Notes: generated from the sequence alone by a model not told the origin. A DNA stretch of 9,555 nt from JABCPE02 sp963518845 (GCA_963518845.1 CAUQKV010000044.1:1-9555); one strand, 5' to 3'; counted from the first letter of the stretch, positions 1 to 7,439 are shown. Numbers and translations: made by a program.

Positions 1-633
1 ATGAAAAAAATTATATTCATCACAGCGCTGGTGCTGCTCATAGACCAGTTATCCAAACTTTACATCAAAACCCATTTTCATCTGGGCGAAAGCATTCCTG
101 TTTTCGGGCTGGACTGGTTTCGGCTCACTTTCGTAGAAAATCCAGGAATGGCATACGGAATGCAGTTTGGTGGAATTTTCGGAAAATATCTACTCATTTC
201 ACTTCGTATTTTATTGATTTTAGGAATGGTATATTATTTCAAAAAATGGATAAAAGAAGGCGCGAGCAACTATCTGCTTGTCCCAATGAGTTTTATTTTT
301 GCTGGGGCGATAGGCAACCTTATTGACGGGCTTTTCTACGGAATGATTTTTGACAGCGGAAGTGTTTTCATAGAAGATATCGGCAGCTGGGTAGGCTATG
401 ACGGCATTTCTGGCTTTGGAGAAGGATATTCTGGCTTCATGAGAGGCTGCGTGGTGGATATGCTTCATTTTCCGCTGTTTAGCTTCACTGTTCCAGAAGG
501 CGTTCCTCTAGTGGGAGGACAGCATGTGGAATTTTTCCGATATATATTTAATGTTGCAGACTCAGCGATTACAGTCGGAGGCCTGCTTTTGTTCATTTTC
601 AGAAAAAAAGCCTTTCCTAATGGAGAGTTTTAA
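1..633 (+). CDS. lspA: Lipoprotein signal peptidase (signal peptidase II)
   Basis: This inner-membrane aspartyl protease removes the signal peptide of prolipoproteins after diacylglyceryl modification of the lipobox cysteine. The 210-residue product has hydrophobic segments at about residues 3-20, 62-80, 92-112 and 184-200. Family motifs are visible: D15 in the first membrane segment, GNLID at 105-109, VVD with D153, and NVADS with D187. D153 and D187 correspond to the catalytic aspartate pair known from the family. The protein is longer than the approximately 165 residues of proteobacterial LspA because of a glycine-rich insert at about 114-178, which I recall as usual in Bacteroidota. G110 follows D109 where many homologues have arginine. 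The ATG is the first base of the window, so upstream signals cannot be judged, but the N-terminus fits the family. A gene follows 20 bp downstream, probably in the same transcript. Confidence 0.95.
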   Translation: MKKIIFITALVLLIDQLSKLYIKTHFHLGESIPVFGLDWFRLTFVENPGMAYGMQFGGIFGKYLLISLRILLILGMVYYFKKWIKEGASNYLLVPMSFIFAGAIGNLIDGLFYGMIFDSGSVFIEDIGSWVGYDGISGFGEGYSGFMRGCVVDMLHFPLFSFTVPEGVPLVGGQHVEFFRYIFNVADSAITVGGLLLFIFRKKAFPNGEF

Positions 634-653
634 TATTTAAATTTAAAATATTA
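631..653. repeat. AT-only inverted repeat between lspA and the SanA-like gene
   Basis: Arms TAATATTT (631-638) and AAATATTA (646-653) are perfect reverse complements around a 7-nt centre. The left arm begins in the lspA stop codon, and the right arm ends directly before the next ATG. With eight A-T pairs only, any RNA hairpin would be weak. It could keep the start region unpaired or be a chance result of AT-rich spacer composition. Confidence 0.4.
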
Positions 654-1295
654 ATGAAATTATTTAAGAAAATTGTCTTTTGGGTACTGGGAGGCTTGTT
701 GCTGGGAATTTTGGTTTGTTTTTGGAGCAATTTTGAAATAGAAAGCAAAACCCAAAATTTTGTAACCGATGACATTGAAAAACTACCCAACCAAAAAGTA
801 GGACTCCTGCTGGGAACATCTAAAACACTGCCTAGCGGATATAAAAATTACTATTTTTATTACAGAATAGATGCCGCAGAAAAGCTCTACAAATCAGGGA
901 AAATAGAATACATCATCGTCAGTGGAGACAACAGCCGAAAGGACTACAACGAACCCGAAGACATGAAAAACGAACTGATAAACAGAGGCGTTCCTGCGGA
1001 TAGAATTTATGAAGATTTTGCAGGATTTAGGACTTTGGATTCGGTAGTTAGGGCAAAAGAAATTTTTGGACAAAACAGCTACATCATTATTTCCCAGAAG
1101 TTCCATAACGAAAGAGCTATTTATTTGGCTCAAAAAAATGGAATTCAAGCTTTTGGGTTTAATGCAAAAGATGTAAATAAGTATGCAGGCATCAAAACCA
1201 AGATTAGAGAATATCTTGCCAGAACCAAAGTTTTCGTGGATTTTCTCATTGGAAAAGAACCAAAATTTGGTGGAGAAAAAATAGAAATAAAGTAA
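654..1295 (+). CDS. SanA/YdcF (DUF218) family envelope protein
   Basis: The 213-residue product has an N-terminal membrane anchor (about residues 5-24, preceded by lysines) and a soluble DUF218-type domain. Features typical of the SanA/ElyC/YdcF family are the GLLLGTS strand near residues 50-56, the YRIDAAEKLYKSGK helix at 70-83, IIVSGD at 87-92, a region ending in RGVPADRIYEDFAGFRTLDS (111-130), and IIISQKFHNERA at 144-155. E. coli SanA is an inner-membrane protein tied to the envelope barrier against vancomycin at high temperature; its biochemical activity is not settled. By analogy this protein may act in envelope or peptidoglycan precursor homeostasis, which is inference. The ATG gives the anchor directly and no Shine-Dalgarno sequence is seen. 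It lies 20 bp after lspA and 28 bp before tcdA. The gene name sanA is plausible, but orthology was not tested. Confidence 0.85.
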   Translation: MKLFKKIVFWVLGGLLLGILVCFWSNFEIESKTQNFVTDDIEKLPNQKVGLLLGTSKTLPSGYKNYYFYYRIDAAEKLYKSGKIEYIIVSGDNSRKDYNEPEDMKNELINRGVPADRIYEDFAGFRTLDSVVRAKEIFGQNSYIIISQKFHNERAIYLAQKNGIQAFGFNAKDVNKYAGIKTKIREYLARTKVFVDFLIGKEPKFGGEKIEIK

Positions 1296-1323
1296 AAATT
1301 TGATTAAGAAATAAAATTGATTT

Positions 1324-2061
1324 ATGCAGAGTGAGTGGTTACAGCGAACCGAACTTTTGATAAAAGAAGAAGGAATAGAAAGACTGCAAAGTGCTAATAT
1401 TCTGATAGTTGGACTCGGCGGCGTAGGGTCTTTCGCAGCAGAATTTTTGGTGCGTTCTGGAATCGGGAATTTGACCATTGCAGATGGAGATACTGTGGAT
1501 ATCACTAACATTAACAGGCAGTTACCCGCTCTAAACTCTACCATTGGCAAAAATAAAACCGATGTCGTAGCTGAAAGAATTTTGGATATCAATCCTAAAC
1601 TTAACTTAAAGAAAATCAATGAGTTTCTAGAACCAGAGCGAATGGAGAAGATTTTGACTCAAGAGAAATTTGACTATGTTCTAGACTGCATCGACAGCCT
1701 CAGCCCTAAACTGGCTCTCATCATCACTTGTAAAAGAAAGAAAATCAAACTAGTAAGTGTAATGGGCGCAGGTGGAAAAACCGACCCAAGCAAAGTAATG
1801 GTAAGGGATATCAGCAAAACCAACAACTGTTTTTTGGCGAAACAAATCAGAAAAAAACTCAAAAAAGAACAAATACATAAAGGATTTCGCTGCGTATTTT
1901 CCACCGAAATTCAAGATGAAAACAGCCTGAAAATGACCGATGGCAGCAATTATAAAAAGTCATTCTACGGCACTATCAGCTATATGCCCGCTATTTTCGG
2001 GCTGTATGCCGCTGCCGAAGTTATCAGATTTCTTCTAAAAAAAGAACAAAATGAAGCCTAA
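1324..2061 (+). CDS. tcdA: tRNA threonylcarbamoyladenosine dehydratase (TcdA/CsdL)
   Basis: This is an E1-like (ThiF/MoeB fold) enzyme that uses ATP to convert t6A at position 37 of ANN-decoding tRNAs into the cyclic form ct6A. In the 245-residue product the nucleotide-binding loop GLGGVGS lies at 30-36, the ribose-binding acidic segment IADGD at 52-56, NINRQ with R65 at 62-66, the lysines of IGKNK at 74-78, and the DCIDS segment with D121 and D124. The zinc-binding CxxC pairs of MoeB and ThiF are absent, and there is no C-terminal rhodanese domain. The short length and the late NNCF (167-170) and RCVFSTE (189-195) segments fit TcdA rather than the sulfur-carrier activators. The start is an ATG with no clear Shine-Dalgarno sequence. 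Its 3' end overlaps rnpA by 11 bp, so both genes act on tRNA and are probably translationally coupled. Confidence 0.92.
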   Translation: MQSEWLQRTELLIKEEGIERLQSANILIVGLGGVGSFAAEFLVRSGIGNLTIADGDTVDITNINRQLPALNSTIGKNKTDVVAERILDINPKLNLKKINEFLEPERMEKILTQEKFDYVLDCIDSLSPKLALIITCKRKKIKLVSVMGAGGKTDPSKVMVRDISKTNNCFLAKQIRKKLKKEQIHKGFRCVFSTEIQDENSLKMTDGSNYKKSFYGTISYMPAIFGLYAAAEVIRFLLKKEQNEA

Positions 2062-2419
2062 CGGATTTCCAAAAGAAGAGAAACTAAAAAACAAGACCGA
2101 TATTTCCTTACTCTTTGAGCAGGGAAAATGGTTTTCGTATAAAGAGCTGGCTATCATTTCCTTACAAAAGGAAGATTTGTCAGTTCAAAAAGTTGGTGTT
2201 TCTGTTTCTAAAAAGTTTTTCAAAAAAGCGGTGGACAGAAATAGAGTAAAACGCCTTCTGCGAGAAACTTACCGTCTCAACAAACCTTTATTTATAAAAA
2301 CTTTTGGAGAAAATTCTCTAAATATGATATTCTACCGCTCAGCAAAATTACCAAAAAATATGGCCGAAATAGAAAGCCTATTTCTAAAGCTGTGTGAGGA
2401 AAAAAACTCTCTTCCATAA
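2051..2419 (+). CDS. rnpA: Ribonuclease P protein component
   Basis: This small basic protein is the cofactor of the RNase P ribozyme and helps bind pre-tRNA 5' leaders. The 122-residue product has the N-terminal KEEKLKNKTDISLLFEQGK segment (8-26). The family signature is at about 54-71, with the RNR core R63-N64-R65 followed by VKRLLRE, and the hydrophobic strand MIFY lies at 92-95. Length is normal for the family. Its start codon lies inside the end of tcdA (11-bp overlap), with no separate promoter visible. In many bacteria rnpA sits beside rpmH near the replication origin; here it is in a tRNA-processing run instead and no rpmH is in the window. No terminator hairpin is obvious after the stop, so some read-through into the next gene is possible. 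Confidence 0.95.
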   Translation: MKPNGFPKEEKLKNKTDISLLFEQGKWFSYKELAIISLQKEDLSVQKVGVSVSKKFFKKAVDRNRVKRLLRETYRLNKPLFIKTFGENSLNMIFYRSAKLPKNMAEIESLFLKLCEEKNSLP

Positions 2420-2450
2420 AAAATTATTTTAAATATTCAAAAAAATTATA

Positions 2451-2458
2451 TACTTTTG
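2451..2458 (+). promoter_or_regulatory. Bacteroidota-type -7 promoter box for the repeat-fibre gene
   Basis: TACTTTTG is an exact match to the Bacteroidota -7 consensus TAnnTTTG. It lies in the only long gap of this part of the window, 63 bp before the start codon of the large repeat gene. Transcription would start near 2462-2465, giving a roughly 60-nt AU-rich leader. A TTG -33 element at the right distance is not clear; there is only a T-run around 2427-2430. The leader has a short TATTG/CAATA inverted repeat (2464-2468 and 2480-2484) of doubtful meaning. Confidence 0.6.
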
Positions 2459-2521
2459 CAAAATATTGTATCTATTTAACAATACTTTATAATTAGTTTT
2501 TTAACTTTAATATGTTATGAT

Positions 2522-4987
2522 ATGAAAAAACACATTATTTTTTTGGGGCTTTTAGCTACTACAAGTTTAGCTTTTGCCCAAGCAGGAAAAGTGGGGGTAA
2601 ACACGAGTAACCCAGAGGCTACTCTAGATATAAGACCCAGCGCAGCAAATGCAGCAACAACTGCAACTACAAACGAAGGGGTTTTGATTCCAAGAGTAAG
2701 TAGAGACAGACTAAAAAGCATTGCTACTGCTAATTTGAAAGAATCTACTTTAGTATATGTAGATAACATCTCAGGAACTACAAATGCTGTTACTTCTAAT
2801 GTCACATCTAAAGGTTTCTATTACTATAGTACTACCGACAGCAAGTGGGTAAAAATAGCTGAAGGTGCTCCACAAGAACAAGACCTTAGATTAGTGGGTA
2901 ATAACAACCACATTACACAAGATGCAGGGAAAGGTGGTAATGGTACTGATGGTGGCGCTGGAAGCAACATCGCCATTGGTAGAAGATCTATGTTCTCTGT
3001 GACTACTGGTGTTGATAATGTTGCTATAGGAGGAAATTCTCTATATTCTAATGAAGGTGGAAGTCTAAACTTGGCATTAGGAAATAGTTCTTTATATTCT
3101 AACACCTCTGGTGAAAGAAATATAGGTTTTGGTAGTTATGCTCTTTATGCTAATAAAGTAGGAGCAGACAATATTGCTATCGGAGCTAATGCTCTAAGAA
3201 ATGGTAATCAAACTAGTAGCAACAGAATTGCCATTGGATCTAATGCTCTTATGGAAGGAGGACCTGGTATAGCAATAGGAAATAGTGCTCTTAGAGGAAA
3301 TACTACAGGAAATAATAATATTGCTATGGGGAATGATGCCCTTAGAAATAGTACCACAGGAAATGACAATATTGCTTTAGGAAATAGTGCACTCTTATCA
3401 AATACAACTGGGGCTAGCAACTTTGGATTTGGTACAAATGCCTTAAGATCCAATACCACAGGAAATAATAACATTGCTATGGGAGCTAGTGCTTTATTTA
3501 ATAATACTACAGGATTGGACAATGTTGCTGTAGGTGCTGGTGCCTTATTCAATAATACTATAGGTGCGAATAACATTGGTTTAGGTACAAATGCACTTAG
3601 AACCAATACTACTGGTAGAGATAACATCGCTCTAGGGTCTACAGCCCTTTTTGCTAATACAACAGGGGTAAATAACATTGCTATTGGACCTAATGGACTT
3701 AGATTTAATACAACTGGTAACAACAACATCGGTTTTGGTACTAATACCCTTCGTTTAAATACTACAGGGGACAGAAACATCGCTATTGGTGAAGGAACTC
3801 TATCTGGAAACACTATAGGTTCTTACAATGTTGGTCTAGGTATTTCTACTCTTAATTCTAATACTGTAGGGGTAGCTAACATCGGACTTGGGGTGAATAC
3901 TCTTTCTAAAAACATCAATGGTAACTCTAATATAGGTATAGGTAATAGTGCTTTGTTTGAAAATGTTTCAGGTGACTACAATATTGCTATAGGACACCAC
4001 CCATTATCTAAAGCTACTACTGCAGGACACAACATTGCGCTAGGATATGGTGCTTTAGAAGAAAATCTTACTGGAAGTTACAATATCGCTGCTGGAACTT
4101 ATGCATTAGCTAAGAACACTACAGGACAACATAACAATGCTCAAGGTCTAAATGCTTTGGTAAATAATGTTACAGGGAGTAATAACACTGCTATTGGTAA
4201 CGGAGCAGGAGAATGGGTAAAAGGACATAATAATGTACATTTAGGAAGTTCTACCTTCCCTACAAGTGATACATCAGAGCTGGATAATGTAGTAGTGATA
4301 GGAAATGGAATCAATGCTGCTGAGCTTACTGCAAGTTCTGGACAAGATAATACTATCATCTTAGGATATAAAAAAGGACACAACCGAAGTCCTAACATAG
4401 GGGTGGGAACATACAAACCTGATGCTAAGCTACATATAGAGGCTAATGGACCTACTGCTATCAAGATAGTAGATACTAACCAAGCAGCAGGAAAAGTACT
4501 TACCAGTGATGCTAATGGTGTGGGAACTTGGAAAGTCCCAGCTATTGCCATGGCACAAGGTCATCTAGGAAATCCTGGAAGGTCTATCCGTCCTAATACA
4601 GCTAATTATCTTTACACAGGTTCTTATATCGATGTTCCTGCTAATACTAAATATCTAGTAACAGTAAGTGCCTTAATGGCTATGTATGGTAAGCGAAGTA
4701 CTTGTGATTTTTGGTTAAGATCTATGTTTACTACTAGTCCTACAAGTCAAACACCACATGGAGCAAATGGTAAGACTTTAATAAGTGGACTATTGCCACA
4801 AGGGGCGCCATTCGCTATACTCCAAGGATCCGTAATCTTGGACAATAGTGGTAATCCTAACATTAGAACTTATTACTATATGGCAGGATCTGTAACCACA
4901 TATGGTTGTGCAGCGAGTGATGAATTGTATAACTTTGGAGGAACTACTTGGGGAGAGGGTGCTATATATGGTATGCCTATTCAATAA
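2522..4987 (+). CDS. Secreted YadA-head-like repeat protein, probable surface adhesin or fibre
   Basis: The 821-residue protein begins with a Sec signal peptide (about 1-19, likely cleaved after AFA). An N-terminal domain (20-125) starts with KVGVNTSNPEATLDIRPS and contains GVLIPRVSRDRL (53-64), a pattern I recognise from many Bacteroidota surface and fibre-like proteins. Residues 149-570 form about 25 tandem repeats, mostly 17 residues, with consensus N-I-A-I-G-x-x-A-L-x-x-N-T-T-G-x-N. This resembles the YadA/Hia head repeats that build a trimeric left-handed beta-roll. Residues 571-675 are degenerate repeats leading into KLHIEANG (636-643) and GKVLTSDANGVGTW (657-670). The C-terminal domain (about 680-821, cysteines C728 and C796) is not one I recognise. 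There is no YadA-type membrane beta-barrel anchor and no clear type IX secretion C-terminal signal, so the surface route is unknown. The chosen ATG gives the signal peptide directly; ATGs at 2512 and 2517 stop at once. Adhesin function is inference; a tail-fibre-like structural role is an alternative. Confidence 0.85.
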   Translation: MKKHIIFLGLLATTSLAFAQAGKVGVNTSNPEATLDIRPSAANAATTATTNEGVLIPRVSRDRLKSIATANLKESTLVYVDNISGTTNAVTSNVTSKGFYYYSTTDSKWVKIAEGAPQEQDLRLVGNNNHITQDAGKGGNGTDGGAGSNIAIGRRSMFSVTTGVDNVAIGGNSLYSNEGGSLNLALGNSSLYSNTSGERNIGFGSYALYANKVGADNIAIGANALRNGNQTSSNRIAIGSNALMEGGPGIAIGNSALRGNTTGNNNIAMGNDALRNSTTGNDNIALGNSALLSNTTGASNFGFGTNALRSNTTGNNNIAMGASALFNNTTGLDNVAVGAGALFNNTIGANNIGLGTNALRTNTTGRDNIALGSTALFANTTGVNNIAIGPNGLRFNTTGNNNIGFGTNTLRLNTTGDRNIAIGEGTLSGNTIGSYNVGLGISTLNSNTVGVANIGLGVNTLSKNINGNSNIGIGNSALFENVSGDYNIAIGHHPLSKATTAGHNIALGYGALEENLTGSYNIAAGTYALAKNTTGQHNNAQGLNALVNNVTGSNNTAIGNGAGEWVKGHNNVHLGSSTFPTSDTSELDNVVVIGNGINAAELTASSGQDNTIILGYKKGHNRSPNIGVGTYKPDAKLHIEANGPTAIKIVDTNQAAGKVLTSDANGVGTWKVPAIAMAQGHLGNPGRSIRPNTANYLYTGSYIDVPANTKYLVTVSALMAMYGKRSTCDFWLRSMFTTSPTSQTPHGANGKTLISGLLPQGAPFAILQGSVILDNSGNPNIRTYYYMAGSVTTYGCAASDELYNFGGTTWGEGAIYGMPIQ
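2966..4231 (+). repeat. Tandem 51-bp (17-residue) coding repeat array
   Basis: About 25 in-frame units encode the head-repeat domain of the surface protein (residues 149-570). Eighteen to twenty successive units keep exactly 17 residues. Exceptions are a 19-residue unit (217-235), a 14-residue unit (236-249, the canonical YadA repeat length), a 16-residue unit (250-265) and the last, degenerate unit (555-570). Invariant or near-invariant positions are the first Asn, the Gly at position 5, the Leu at position 9 and the Gly at position 15. Codons vary between units, so most copies are old, but some stretches remain close to identical 153 bp apart. Confidence 0.9.
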
Positions 4988-5010
4988 TATAATTTACAAT
5001 TATATATTAT

Positions 5011-5042
5011 ATTGCCAGAGTCAAAGACTCTGGCAATTTTTT
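5011..5042 (+). terminator. Rho-independent terminator after the repeat-fibre gene
   Basis: A perfect 12-bp stem (5011-5022 with 5026-5037) closes a 3-nt AAA loop and runs directly into six T residues (5037-5042). It lies 24 bp after the stop codon of the repeat-fibre gene. The stem is also nearly symmetric on the other strand, but with no - strand gene nearby it should serve the + strand. It isolates the fibre gene from recJ. Confidence 0.93.
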
Positions 5043-5055
5043 ATTACTATATTCA

Positions 5056-5086
5056 TTGCTATTTTTACTACGAAACCTTAACTTTG
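5056..5086 (+). promoter_or_regulatory. recJ-nadD promoter, probably giving a leaderless mRNA
   Basis: TTG at 5056-5058 (-33 element) and TAACTTTG at 5079-5086 (exact TAnnTTTG -7 box) are separated by 20 bp, within the normal Bacteroidota range. The last base of the -7 box is only 6 nt before the recJ ATG at 5093. Transcription would therefore start at or within a few bases of the start codon, leaving no room for a 5' leader. Confidence 0.7.
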
Positions 5087-5092
5087 TCCTCC

Positions 5093-6799
5093 ATGAAACC
5101 AAAGTGGATTTTTAAAGAAAAACCAAACGAAAACATTCTACATCAGCTAAAATCTAAACTAAACTGTGAAGATTTAGAAGCTCTAATTCTTGCTCTGAGA
5201 AATCTGACTGATTTAGAAAAAATCAAGATTTTTTTTAGATTAAAAGAAGAAGACATTCATGACCCTTTCTTGATGAAAAACATGGACAAAGCCGTGGAAC
5301 GGATAGCCACTGCTGTGGAAAACGGTGAGAAAATCCTAATCTATGGCGACTATGATGTAGATGGCACCACTTCGGTTTCGCTGATGTATCGGTATTTAGC
5401 GGAGATTTATGATGAAAAATATCTTGATTTCTACATTCCAGACCGCTACACAGAGGGATACGGAATATCTTTTCAAGGGATAGATTTTGCTAAAGAAAAT
5501 GGGATTTCGCTTGTCATTGCTTTGGACTGCGGTATCAAGTCTATCAAAGAAATCGATTACGCTAGTTCGCTCGGGATAGATTTTATCATCTGCGACCACC
5601 ATCTCCCAAGTGATGAAATCCCAAAGGCAACAGCCGTTTTAGACCCAAAACAAAAAGACTGTCTCTATCCATACAAGGAACTGAGCGGCTGTGGAGTTGG
5701 GTTCAAACTCTGTCAAGCCCTGAATTCCATTTATAAAATTCCATCCGAAAAAATTTATGAACTGACCGATTTACTGGCTATCAGCATCGCTTCGGATATT
5801 GTCCCTATCACAGGCGAAAATAGAACTTTGGCGAAATTAGGACTAAAAAAACTCCACAATACACAAAAAATGGGATTAAAATATTTAATCCCTGAAGAAC
5901 GCCGAAAAAACTTTACGATTTCTAATATCGTCTTTGAAATTGGGCCAAAAATAAACGCCGCTGGCAGAATTTCTCACGGAAAAAACGCAGTGAAACTTAT
6001 GATTTCCAATGATGAAAACGAAGCCCAAAAAATCGTGAATGAAATCTGTGAGCTGAACAGCCAGCGGAGAGAAATGGACAACCAGACCACTACCGAAGCC
6101 ATACAGCAAATAACTGATACAGAGAAAGATAAAAAATCCTCTATTATCGTTTATGATCCGAACTGGAACAAAGGCATCGTGGGCATCACCGCTTCACGAA
6201 TTACAGAATTATACTACAAACCTACCATCGTTTTTACAGATGGTAGTGAGGGAGAAATGGTAGCCTCTGCCCGCTCTGTGTCGGACTTTGACCTTTATAA
6301 AGCCTTGGAAAAATGCAGCCATCTTTTAGAAAAATTTGGAGGACATCAGGCCGCGGCTGGACTTACTTTAAAGAAAGAAAATTTTGACGAGTTTAAAACT
6401 TTATTTGAAAAAGTGGTGTCGGAGCAAATCCAAGAACACCAGAAAACACCGATAATAGAGATAGATTGTGAAATAAAACTCAATCAGCTCAACGAAAAGT
6501 TTTTCGATTTTCATCAAAAATTAGCTCCATTCGGGCCACAAAATATGCGACCTGTTTTCGTTCTAAAAAATATTTCAAACCCTAAATTTGTCAAGTTAAT
6601 CGGCAAAGACAAAAGCCACCTAAAATTCTATCTGCCCTCAGAAAATGGGAATATAGAATGCACTGGTTTTGGGCTTGGTAGTTGCTATCAAGATTTACAA
6701 AAGAAAAATTTTGATATGGTTTTTTCCATCGAAGAAAACCACTGGAAAGGCGAGACCCGCCACATACTTCACATCAAAGATATTCAGTTTAACTCCTAA
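5093..6799 (+). CDS. recJ: Single-stranded-DNA-specific 5'-3' exonuclease RecJ
   Basis: RecJ degrades single-stranded DNA 5' to 3' in recombinational repair and mismatch repair. The 568-residue product has the full set of DHH-superfamily motifs: YGDYDVDGTT at 84-93 (metal-binding D86, D88, D90), ALDCG with D145, the name-giving DHH at 168-170, LSGCGVGFKL at 197-206 and SIASDIVP with D235. GPKINAAGRISHG follows at 284-296. The DHHA1 part includes NKGIVGITASRI (359-370) and GGHQAAAG (416-423), and a C-terminal OB-like region covers about 455-568. The frame is open upstream to a TTG at 5012, but that lies inside the terminator stem. The ATG at 5093 gives the usual MKPKW-type N-terminus and fits the promoter. 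nadD follows 9 bp downstream. Confidence 0.96.
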   Translation: MKPKWIFKEKPNENILHQLKSKLNCEDLEALILALRNLTDLEKIKIFFRLKEEDIHDPFLMKNMDKAVERIATAVENGEKILIYGDYDVDGTTSVSLMYRYLAEIYDEKYLDFYIPDRYTEGYGISFQGIDFAKENGISLVIALDCGIKSIKEIDYASSLGIDFIICDHHLPSDEIPKATAVLDPKQKDCLYPYKELSGCGVGFKLCQALNSIYKIPSEKIYELTDLLAISIASDIVPITGENRTLAKLGLKKLHNTQKMGLKYLIPEERRKNFTISNIVFEIGPKINAAGRISHGKNAVKLMISNDENEAQKIVNEICELNSQRREMDNQTTTEAIQQITDTEKDKKSSIIVYDPNWNKGIVGITASRITELYYKPTIVFTDGSEGEMVASARSVSDFDLYKALEKCSHLLEKFGGHQAAAGLTLKKENFDEFKTLFEKVVSEQIQEHQKTPIIEIDCEIKLNQLNEKFFDFHQKLAPFGPQNMRPVFVLKNISNPKFVKLIGKDKSHLKFYLPSENGNIECTGFGLGSCYQDLQKKNFDMVFSIEENHWKGETRHILHIKDIQFNS

Positions 6800-6808
6800 A
6801 CATTTCGC

Positions 6809-7399
6809 ATGAAAATAGCCTTGTTTTTTGGGTCTTTTAATCCCATTCATATCGGACACTTGATTTTAGCCAATTATATCGTGGAACACACTAATTTAGA
6901 CGAACTTTGGTTTGTTGTAAGTCCGCAGAATCCTTTGAAATCAAAAAAAAGTCTGCTCCACGACCACGACCGCTATGATATGGTAGAAATGGCGATAAAA
7001 AACTATCCTAAAATGCGCGTTTCGGATATAGAGTTTTCTATGCCGAAACCTTCCTACACCATAGATTCTCTTACTTATCTTCGTGAAAGATACCCTGAAT
7101 ATACTTTCGGGCTAATCATGGGCGAGGACAATTTGGTCAGTCTTCCAAAATGGAAAAACTACGAAACTTTGATAAAAAATCACCAAATCATCGTTTATCC
7201 ACGCGTCCTATCGCAAGACACTGACAAAGAAGCGATTACACACGAGAATATCTGCAAAATAAACGCTCCAATCATAGAACTTTCCGCGACCGAAATCAGA
7301 AAAATGATTAGAGAAAAAAAGAATGTCCGCCCTATGCTTCCGCCCGAAGTTTTTGAATACATAGACACGAAGGGATTTTATCAAAATTCTGATTTCTAA
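6809..7399 (+). CDS. nadD: Nicotinate-nucleotide adenylyltransferase
   Basis: NadD transfers AMP from ATP to nicotinate mononucleotide, giving deamido-NAD, the step before NAD synthetase in NAD biosynthesis. The 196-residue product has the nucleotidyltransferase signature GSFNPIHIGH at 8-17 with both histidines (H14, H17). It also has the substrate-binding region PSYTIDSL (81-88), MGEDNL (104-109) with W115, and the second ATP-binding motif LSATEIR (158-164). Length is normal for the family. It starts 9 bp after recJ and has no promoter of its own, so it is probably cotranscribed with recJ. The pairing of a repair nuclease with a cofactor enzyme looks like simple operon sharing. Confidence 0.95.
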   Translation: MKIALFFGSFNPIHIGHLILANYIVEHTNLDELWFVVSPQNPLKSKKSLLHDHDRYDMVEMAIKNYPKMRVSDIEFSMPKPSYTIDSLTYLRERYPEYTFGLIMGEDNLVSLPKWKNYETLIKNHQIIVYPRVLSQDTDKEAITHENICKINAPIIELSATEIRKMIREKKNVRPMLPPEVFEYIDTKGFYQNSDF

Positions 7400-7439
7400 T
7401 AGTATTTCTCAATCGCAAAAATTGTATTTATAGATAAAA

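Noticed and set aside
894..1619. 241-codon open frame on the - strand across the SanA-like gene and tcdA
   Set aside because: It overlaps two well-supported + strand genes, and its product is low-complexity and unlike known proteins.
3208..3813. 201-codon open frame on the - strand inside the repeat array
   Set aside because: It is the mirror of the 51-bp coding repeats; periodic codons on the + strand keep the opposite frame free of stops. It shows no known domain and no start signals.
2966..4231. Regular repeats as a CRISPR array
   Set aside because: The 51-bp period is continuous coding sequence with diverged copies and no identical repeats separated by unique spacers. No cas genes are present.
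5012..5092. Upstream extension of recJ to a TTG at 5012
   Set aside because: The TTG lies inside the terminator stem, and the extra 27 residues (rich in Tyr, Phe and Ile) are not RecJ-like. The promoter overlaps this stretch.
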